Source of the DNA: an uncultured Pseudomonadota bacterium
Lineage (GTDB): Bacteria; Pseudomonadota; Gammaproteobacteria; Burkholderiales; Thiobacillaceae
Length of the DNA: 64,000 nucleotides
Reading direction: 5' to 3'
Assembly (NCBI GenBank): GCA_903835655.1
Contig: CAILNT010000004.1
Location: 1 to 64,000, forward strand
Positions 57,020-64,000 of the stretch are shown in pieces. Below the pieces are notes generated by a model. It saw only the letters and a list, made by a program, of their open reading frames with translations, was not told the DNA's origin and made no database searches. The position numbers were made by a program, and so were the translations under genes. Every line of letters starts with the position of its first letter. Within the stretch, counting starts at the first letter, position 1.

Positions 57020-57565
57020 ATGCGCCACCCCCCAGAAGACCACGACGACCATGCCGAAGAATTTGCGGATTCCCGCGTCAGCAAGACGCGGCGCAAGAAC
57101 GAGATGACCGCCTTGCAGGACATGGGCGTGGAACTCGTAAAACTGTCGCGCGAGCGCCTGGCCAGGATGGACTTGCCGGAACGGCTCTACCAGGAATTGC
57201 TGGAAGCGCAGCGACTCACCGCGAACGGCGCCATCCGCCGCCAGATGCAGTTCATCGGCAAGCTGATGCGCGATGTGGAAGTCGAGCCCATCGCCGCCCA
57301 ACTCGCGGCGCTCAAGGGAGAATCTGCCGCTTCCAAGGCCGAATTCCACGCCATCGAGCGCTGGCGTGAACGCCTGCTGCAGGACGACGCGGCCCTCACC
57401 GAATGGCTGTCGGGCCACCCCGACGTCGATGTCCAAGCCATGCGACAACTCATCCGCAACGCCCGCCGCGAAGCCGCAGAAGACAAACCGCCCAAGTCCA
57501 GCCGGGAATTGTTCCGCCTGCTGCGCGACGCGCAAGGCCCGCTTGCCGGCCCAACCCACGGCTAA
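57020..57565 (+). CDS. yjgA: ribosome-associated protein YjgA/DarP (DUF615)
   Basis: 181 residues. SKTRRKNEMTALQDMGVELVKL and the highly charged helices RRQMQFIGKLMRDV...ERWRERLL are the DUF615 pattern. It assists late 50S subunit assembly. Divergent from pmbA, convergent with fliI. Confidence 0.92.
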   Translation: MRHPPEDHDDHAEEFADSRVSKTRRKNEMTALQDMGVELVKLSRERLARMDLPERLYQELLEAQRLTANGAIRRQMQFIGKLMRDVEVEPIAAQLAALKGESAASKAEFHAIERWRERLLQDDAALTEWLSGHPDVDVQAMRQLIRNARREAAEDKPPKSSRELFRLLRDAQGPLAGPTHG

Positions 57566-57577
57566 GCCGAGCCAGGT

Positions 57578-58981
57578 TCACCCGAGCAGCGCGGTCAGTT
57601 GGCCGCGGCTGGCGGCGTAGTCTTCCTTGTCCAGGAAATCCTGCATGAGGAAGGGTTCCATCCTCGGGTAGAGCGCGATGGCCTCGTCGAGCAGCGCATC
57701 GTTACCGCGCTGGTAGGCGCCGATGGTAATCAGGTCGCGGCTGCGCTGATAGCGCGCGTAGAGGCTCTTGAAACGGCGCACCCGGTCCAACTCCTGCCTG
57801 GGCAGCAATTCGGTGATCGCGCGCGAAATCGAGGCCTCGATGTCGATGGCCGGGTAGTGGCCATGGTCGGCGAGCGACCTGGACAGGACGATGTGCCCGT
57901 CGAGGATGGCGCGCGCGGCGTCGGCCACGGGGTCCTGCTGATCGTCGCCTTCCATCAGGACCGTATAGAAGGCGGTGATGGAGCCGCCACCCGCGCGGCC
58001 ATTGCCGGCGCGTTCCACCAACTGCGGCAGCTTCGCGAATACCGAGGGCGGGTAACCCTTGGTGGCGGGCGGCTCGCCCACCGCCAGCGCGATCTCGCGC
58101 TGCGCCTGGGCATAGCGCGTGAGCGAATCCATGATCAAGAGGACATCCTGGCCCTGGTCGCGGAAGTATTCCGCTACCGCCGTGGCGTAGGCCGCGCCAT
58201 GCAGGCGCAAGAGCGGCGGCGAATCGGCCGGGGCGGCGACGACCACGGCGCGGCTCATGCCTTCCGTCCCGAGGATGTTCTCGATGAAGTCCTTCACCTC
58301 GCGGCCACGCTCTCCGATCAACCCCACTACCACCACGTCTGCCGACGTGTAGCGCGCCATCATGCCCAGCAACATCGATTTACCCACCCCGCTGCCGGCG
58401 AACAAGCCCATGCGCTGGCCACGTCCCACGGTGAGCAGTGCATTGATGGCGCGCACGCCGACATCCAGGACGTCGCGGATCGGTTCTCGCTCCATCGGAT
58501 TGAAGGGACGGGCGTGCAAAGGCACACGGCTGGACGCCGCCAGGGCGCCGAGGCGATCGAGCGGGCGGCCGGCGCCGTCGATGACCCGCCCGAGCAATTC
58601 CGGGCCGACCGCGACCTGGCGTATCCGGTCCTCGATGCGACGACGGCGGGAGAAGGGCTTGTTCATGCAAGGCGGGTCGAAACCGCAAACCGTGGCGACT
58701 TCGACCACTGCGCCGGGCGCCAGGCCGTAGACATCGGTCGAGGGCATGAGATAGATGCGTTCGCCGGAAAAACCGACCACTTCCGCGTCGACCTGCTGCC
58801 CGCCCGGCATCACCACCTTGCAGGATACGCCGGTGGCCAGCTTGAGACCCGAGGCTTCCATCACCATTCCGGCGACACGCGTGAGGCGGCCGGTAGCGCG
58901 CCAGGGGGTGCCCTGAGAAATCGCTTCCTGGCAATCGCGCAGATAAGTCACCAGCGCGGCGGCCCGGCTCACTCCATCCAT
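57578..58981 (-). CDS. fliI: flagellar export ATPase FliI
   Basis: 467 residues. P-loop [15 protein letters not shown] (about 179-193), [13 protein letters not shown] and the F1-beta-like [22 protein letters not shown]. Energises unfolding of export substrates. It overlaps fliH by 13 bases. No fliJ follows; the next gene is yjgA on the other strand. Confidence 0.95.
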   Translation of the reverse strand: MDGVSRAAALVTYLRDCQEAISQGTPWRATGRLTRVAGMVMEASGLKLATGVSCKVVMPGGQQVDAEVVGFSGERIYLMPSTDVYGLAPGAVVEVATVCGFDPPCMNKPFSRRRRIEDRIRQVAVGPELLGRVIDGAGRPLDRLGALAASSRVPLHARPFNPMEREPIRDVLDVGVRAINALLTVGRGQRMGLFAGSGVGKSMLLGMMARYTSADVVVVGLIGERGREVKDFIENILGTEGMSRAVVVAAPADSPPLLRLHGAAYATAVAEYFRDQGQDVLLIMDSLTRYAQAQREIALAVGEPPATKGYPPSVFAKLPQLVERAGNGRAGGGSITAFYTVLMEGDDQQDPVADAARAILDGHIVLSRSLADHGHYPAIDIEASISRAITELLPRQELDRVRRFKSLYARYQRSRDLITIGAYQRGNDALLDEAIALYPRMEPFLMQDFLDKEDYAASRGQLTALLG

Positions 58982-59634
58982 GAGGTCTCGGTGCCGAGGC
59001 AGGCGACGGTCTCGCGCCAGCGGGTTTCCAGTGAGGCGTCGAGTTCACTGTGGGTGCTTTCGAAGCGGAAACCGCCGGGCGAAATCTGCGCATCTTCAAC
59101 CACTTTCCAGGAAAGGTGACCGTGTTCCCCGTCCAGCCACGCGCGCACGATCTCGGCGTCCGAGGGATGCACCACGACCTTGTGATGGCCGGACAAGGTG
59201 GGCAGCGATTGCAGCGCCTCACGGATCACGGCGAGGAGACCTTCCGGCTTGGTCCGGATAGTCGCTCGCAACACCTGCTGGGCGATCTGGAGGGCCAATT
59301 CCAGCACCTCGCGGGCCAGGCTCTGGTCCTGGCGCAGACTTTCCACCTGCAAGGCCTCGGCCAGTTGCCGCAACCGTTCCGCATGCTCTTCCCCGGTCTT
59401 GTAACCATCCTCGTAGCCTGCCTTGCGGCCTTCCGTGAACCCCAGGTCGTAGCCTTCCTGCCAGGCATCTTGCTGGATGCGCTCGATGTCTTCGGCGGTG
59501 GGCAGGGGCACGCTCAACACGGGCTCCGGCTCGGGTGGAGGCGGCTCGGCCTCGACGACGGGTACGGGCTCGAAGCTGCCCAGTTCCCAGCGCTGGTAGG
59601 CGGTGAGCTGCTCCTTGGGAATGACGCGCGACAT
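58969..59634 (-). CDS. fliH: flagellar assembly protein FliH
   Basis: 221 residues. A proline/glutamate-rich N-terminus, then helical [25 protein letters not shown] with Gly-x3-Gly repeats typical of FliH, and a C-terminal domain. Stator-like regulator of FliI. Confidence 0.9.
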   Translation of the reverse strand: MSRVIPKEQLTAYQRWELGSFEPVPVVEAEPPPPEPEPVLSVPLPTAEDIERIQQDAWQEGYDLGFTEGRKAGYEDGYKTGEEHAERLRQLAEALQVESLRQDQSLAREVLELALQIAQQVLRATIRTKPEGLLAVIREALQSLPTLSGHHKVVVHPSDAEIVRAWLDGEHGHLSWKVVEDAQISPGGFRFESTHSELDASLETRWRETVACLGTETSWME

Positions 59635-59639
59635 GGCGG

Positions 59640-60641
59640 CTAGGACACCAGGCCTTCCTCACCACCCTTGCCGCCCAAGATAATCTGGCCTTCGTCCACC
59701 AGTTTGCGCACGATCTTGAGAATTTCCTTCTGCTCCGCCTCGACTTCGGAGAGTCTCACCGGACCTTTCGATTCCAGGTCTTCCTTGAGGGCTTCGGCGG
59801 CGCGACTGGACATGTTCCGGAAGATCTTGGCCTTGAGCTCTTCGCTGGTGCCCTTGAGCGCGATGATCAGGGTTTCGGACTGCACCTCGCGCAGCAGCAT
59901 CTGCACCGAGCGATCGTCCAGTTCCATGACGTTGTCGAAGGTAAACATCTGATCCTGGATCTTCTGCGCCAAATCGGCATCGTGTTCGCGGATGTTGGCC
60001 AGCACCGAAGCCTCGATCGCCCCCCCCATGTAGTTGAGGATGTCCGCCGCCGTCTTGATCCCGCCCAGGCTGCTCTTCTTGCCGATTTCGCCGCCGGACA
60101 GGAGTTGGGTGAGCACCTCGTTGAGTTCCCGCATGGCCATCGGCTGCACGCCTTCGAGCGTGGCGATACGCACCATCACGTCATTGCGCAGGCGCTCCGG
60201 CAACATGTTGAGGATTTCGCTGGCATGGTCGCGATCCAGATGCACCATGATGGTGGCGATAATCTGCGGGTGTTCATTGCGGATCATCTCCGCCACCGAG
60301 GCGGCATCCATCCACTTCAGGCTTTCGATGCCCGCGCTCTCGTTGCCCTGCAAGATGCGGTCGATCAGGTGCGCGGCCTTGTCGTCGCCCAGCGCCTTCC
60401 TCAACACGGAACGGATGTACTCATCGGAATCGACAAGGTCGATGCGGCCTTCCGTCTGACCATGGAATTCGCGCAGTACCGCCTCCATCTCCTCGCGGCC
60501 AGTCTTGCCCACGCTGGTCATCGCCATGCCCAGCTTCTGCACATCCTTGGGACCGAGATACTTGAACACTTCGGCGGCTTCCTCGTGCCCCAGTGCCAGC
60601 ATCAGGATAGCCGTCTTTCTCAGGCCGTCGTCATCGCTCAT
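59640..60641 (-). CDS. fliG: flagellar motor switch protein FliG
   Basis: 333 residues. KTAILMLALGHEEAAEVFKYLGPKDVQKLG is the N-terminal FliF-binding domain. The central EHPQIIATIMVHLD (EHPQ motif) and the C-terminal torque helix with MFTFDNVMELDDRSVQMLLREV are present. The ATG at 60641 overlaps fliF by 4 bases. Confidence 0.96.
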   Translation of the reverse strand: MSDDDGLRKTAILMLALGHEEAAEVFKYLGPKDVQKLGMAMTSVGKTGREEMEAVLREFHGQTEGRIDLVDSDEYIRSVLRKALGDDKAAHLIDRILQGNESAGIESLKWMDAASVAEMIRNEHPQIIATIMVHLDRDHASEILNMLPERLRNDVMVRIATLEGVQPMAMRELNEVLTQLLSGGEIGKKSSLGGIKTAADILNYMGGAIEASVLANIREHDADLAQKIQDQMFTFDNVMELDDRSVQMLLREVQSETLIIALKGTSEELKAKIFRNMSSRAAEALKEDLESKGPVRLSEVEAEQKEILKIVRKLVDEGQIILGGKGGEEGLVS

Positions 60642-62305
60642 TCCTTGACCATCCATTCCTTGGCAATCTCAGCCGTGATTTTTGGATTGATCTTGGCGAA
60701 CTCGCGCACCTGGGCCAGGATCTCCGCGTAACTATCGACCGGCGCTTCGATCGGCTTGCCATCCGCGCCGTAGAGTGCTTCACCTTCGCCCGGCTCGTTC
60801 TCCTCATCCTCGTCGCCGGGTATGTGCGGCAACTCATGCGGCTTCACCAGGTCACGCAACATCGGCCGCAGCACGCCGAACACCAGATAGAAGGCCAGGC
60901 CGAAGATGAGCAGGTTCTTGAGCAGATCCTTGGCCAGCGCCACATTTTCCGGATCCTTCCATAGCGGCGTCGCGGGCTCTTCCCTGGTTTCGGTGAATGC
61001 CGCGTTGACCACGTTGATGGTGTCGCCGCGCGTCTGGTCGAAGCCCATGGCCTCCCGCGCCAGACCATTGATCTGAGCCAGTTCCTGGGCAGACAGGGGC
61101 ACTGCCTTGCCCGGCTTGCCATCCTTGCCATCCTTGCCCATGGCAATCTTGTTGTTGACCACCACGGCCACGGACAGGCGTTTGATCCGCCCCTGCGACT
61201 CCTTGACGTGGCGTATGGTCTTGTCCAGTTCGAAATTGACGGTGTGTTCCTTGCGGCTGGAATTGCCGCCCTGCCCCGCAGCCGTCGCGTTCGGCCCTGC
61301 ATTGGCGCCGGCCGGTGCCGTCACCGGCGCGCTGACCGGCCCCGGAGGCTGGTTGGTCAACGCACCTGGAACGCCCTGCGCCTGGTTGCCGGCGTTGTTG
61401 ATATCTTCCACCGACTGCTGGCTGCGGATCGATTGCGTATCCGCACCCGGATTCGGCTTGTAGGTTTCGCTGGTCGCCTCATCCTCGGAAAAATCCAGAT
61501 CGGCGCGTACCTCGGCCTTGACATTCCCGCTGCCGACGATGGGAAGCACGATGGCCTCGATCCGCTGCACATAATAGGATTCGATGTCCTTGGTGTAGGC
61601 CAGCTGACTGTCGTTGAGGCCCAGCTGTGACTTGTTGTCGTTCTTGGCGGTGAGCAGATTGCCCGCCTGGTCCACCACGGTGATGCTGCCGGGCGAGAGT
61701 TCCGGCACGCTGCTGGAAACCAGGTGCACGATGGACTGCACCTGTCCGGGTTCGAGCGCGCGGCCAGGATAGAGCTTCACCAACACCGAGGCGGAAGGCG
61801 ACTGTTTGTCGCGGATGAACACCGAGGGCTTGGGGATGGCCAGATGCACCCGCGCGGATTCCACCGGAGACAAGGACTGTACCGTGCGTGCCAGTTCGCC
61901 TTCGAGGCCGCGCTGGAAGGCGAGTTGCTCCTGAAACTGGGTCATGCCCAGTTTGGCGTTGTCCATCAACTCAAAACCCACGGCCCCGCCCTTGGGAATG
62001 CCTTGCGCGGCCAGCTTGAAGCGCAGATCGTAGACCTGGTCGGCCGGCACCATGAGGGTGCCGTTGGCCTCGGTCTTGTAGGGGACGTTCATTTGCTGCA
62101 GGGTGGTCGTCACCGTGCCGGCATCGCGCTCGGCCAGATTGGAGAACAGCACCTTGTATTCGGTCGCGCTCCCCCAGAGGTAGACGCCAAAGAACAACGC
62201 GACGACCCCCGCCACGACTGCCCCCAGGATCGCCTTCCTGGCGGCGGGAAGCTCATTGAAGCGGAGGAAGAGTGCGTTGAGCGAATCTTGGGGTTGCAGG
62301 GCCAT
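60638..62305 (-). CDS. fliF: flagellar MS-ring protein FliF
   Basis: 555 residues. One membrane helix near residues 22-45 and a second near 445-465 flank the periplasmic ring-building domains (VLFSNLAERDAGTVTTTLQQ, RVHLAIPKPSVFIRDKQSPSA). A proline/glycine/asparagine-rich loop lies in the middle. The C-terminus binds FliG. Confidence 0.95.
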   Translation of the reverse strand: MALQPQDSLNALFLRFNELPAARKAILGAVVAGVVALFFGVYLWGSATEYKVLFSNLAERDAGTVTTTLQQMNVPYKTEANGTLMVPADQVYDLRFKLAAQGIPKGGAVGFELMDNAKLGMTQFQEQLAFQRGLEGELARTVQSLSPVESARVHLAIPKPSVFIRDKQSPSASVLVKLYPGRALEPGQVQSIVHLVSSSVPELSPGSITVVDQAGNLLTAKNDNKSQLGLNDSQLAYTKDIESYYVQRIEAIVLPIVGSGNVKAEVRADLDFSEDEATSETYKPNPGADTQSIRSQQSVEDINNAGNQAQGVPGALTNQPPGPVSAPVTAPAGANAGPNATAAGQGGNSSRKEHTVNFELDKTIRHVKESQGRIKRLSVAVVVNNKIAMGKDGKDGKPGKAVPLSAQELAQINGLAREAMGFDQTRGDTINVVNAAFTETREEPATPLWKDPENVALAKDLLKNLLIFGLAFYLVFGVLRPMLRDLVKPHELPHIPGDEDEENEPGEGEALYGADGKPIEAPVDSYAEILAQVREFAKINPKITAEIAKEWMVKE

Positions 62306-62322
62306 CCGTCAACCGTGTTCCA

Positions 62323-62637
62323 TCAGACCTGCATGTTCATGACTTCCTGGTACGCGCTCACCAGCTTGTTGCGCACCTGAACCATGGTCTGAAAGGACAG
62401 GCTGGCTTTCTGCAAGGAAAGCACGACGTCCTGGAGATTGACCGCGGAATTTCCGGTCTCGAACTGTTTACTCAGTTGGCGCGCATCCATCTGCGTGGTG
62501 TTGACCTCGTCCACGGCGGACTTGAGCAGCGAGGCAAAATCCTGCGAGGGCGCGCCGACCGAACTGACGGGCGCACTGGCACCGGCCTGGGCCGCCACGG
62601 CACGTAACTGGTTCACCATCAGATCGATATCATTCAT
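62323..62637 (-). CDS. fliE: flagellar hook-basal body protein FliE
   Basis: 104 residues. DFASLLKSAVDEVNTTQMDARQL and LSFQTMVQVRNKLVSAYQEVMNMQV are the FliE signature. Links the MS ring to the rod. It stands 17 bases before fliF. Confidence 0.94.
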   Translation of the reverse strand: MNDIDLMVNQLRAVAAQAGASAPVSSVGAPSQDFASLLKSAVDEVNTTQMDARQLSKQFETGNSAVNLQDVVLSLQKASLSFQTMVQVRNKLVSAYQEVMNMQV

Positions 62638-62750
62638 CGCCTTGCCTTTTCCCTCACCTCCAGCCCCACCGACGAAGCCTTTTCTCTTCGGTATCCCGGG
62701 AGAAATGGGCGCTTCGAGAGCCGCTCACGCGATTTCCACCGCTGAGGCGA

Positions 62751-64000
<1,250 letters not shown>

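Overview
The window looks like a high-GC betaproteobacterial chromosome. The evidence is the synteny of sdhCDAB-sdhE-gltA, rpsF-priB-rpsR-rplI, cmk-rpsA-ihfB-lapA-lapB-pyrF-cysM, pmbA/yjgA and nadE-glnB, plus an MtrA/MtrB-type pair that would fit a metal- or sediment-associated Rhodocyclales- or Nitrosomonadales-like organism. The genus cannot be fixed from the sequence alone.

Layout. (1) 1-3884: right end of an integrated element. It has a P4-like replication module: a primase-polymerase and ATPase split by an in-frame amber codon, followed by an array of CAAGTCACC iterons and one or two small unknown genes. It ends in the 3' half of a tRNA-Pro(CGG), a typical attachment-site scar. (2) 3885-14350: a degraded type I restriction-modification locus. 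Minus-strand order is hsdM, RAYT transposase, hsdS, a DUF4062/ATPase gene, hsdR, then a YgjP/SprT-like metalloprotease. It holds about 15 copies of one REP palindrome, in frame inside hsdM, hsdS, hsdR and the RAYT gene itself. The REP array in hsdR lies where the helicase Walker A segment should be. HsdM has lost its own N-terminus and is fused to a truncated ImmA/IrrE-like domain. Both hsdM and hsdR carry frameshifts. (3) 14333-35960: core genome. This includes folA/lexA (divergent, with a GAAC-N4-GTTC operator), relA, trxB, a MITE-like repeat, an Smr gene, a cysM-pyrF-lapBA-ihfB-rpsA-cmk block, the rpsF-priB-rpsR-rplI operon, the TCA-cycle operon sdhCDAB-sdhE-gltA, a zinc-sensing type diguanylate cyclase, nadE and glnB. 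(4) 36393-42597: an outer-membrane electron conduit (MtrB-like barrel and MtrA-like decaheme cytochrome) and a divergent CpxRA-like two-component system with CpxR-type boxes. (5) 42629-57565: a chain of overlapping genes (PhoH-like, YhaO, YhaN, GT39), peroxiredoxin, secreted nuclease, NudB, an OmpA lipoprotein, TRAP permeases, pmbA and yjgA. (6) 57578-64000: the flagellar operon flrC(partial)-fliE-F-G-H-I, without fliJ beside fliI.

The most unusual part is the REP/RAYT-colonised restriction-modification locus. A REP-associated tyrosine transposase sits between hsdM and hsdS, all REP copies in the window lie within about 5 kb of it, and the palindrome is translated as GAGLKPAPT-like peptides. 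The left element is the second point of interest: iterons that suit a primase-helicase initiator, beside a tRNA scar.
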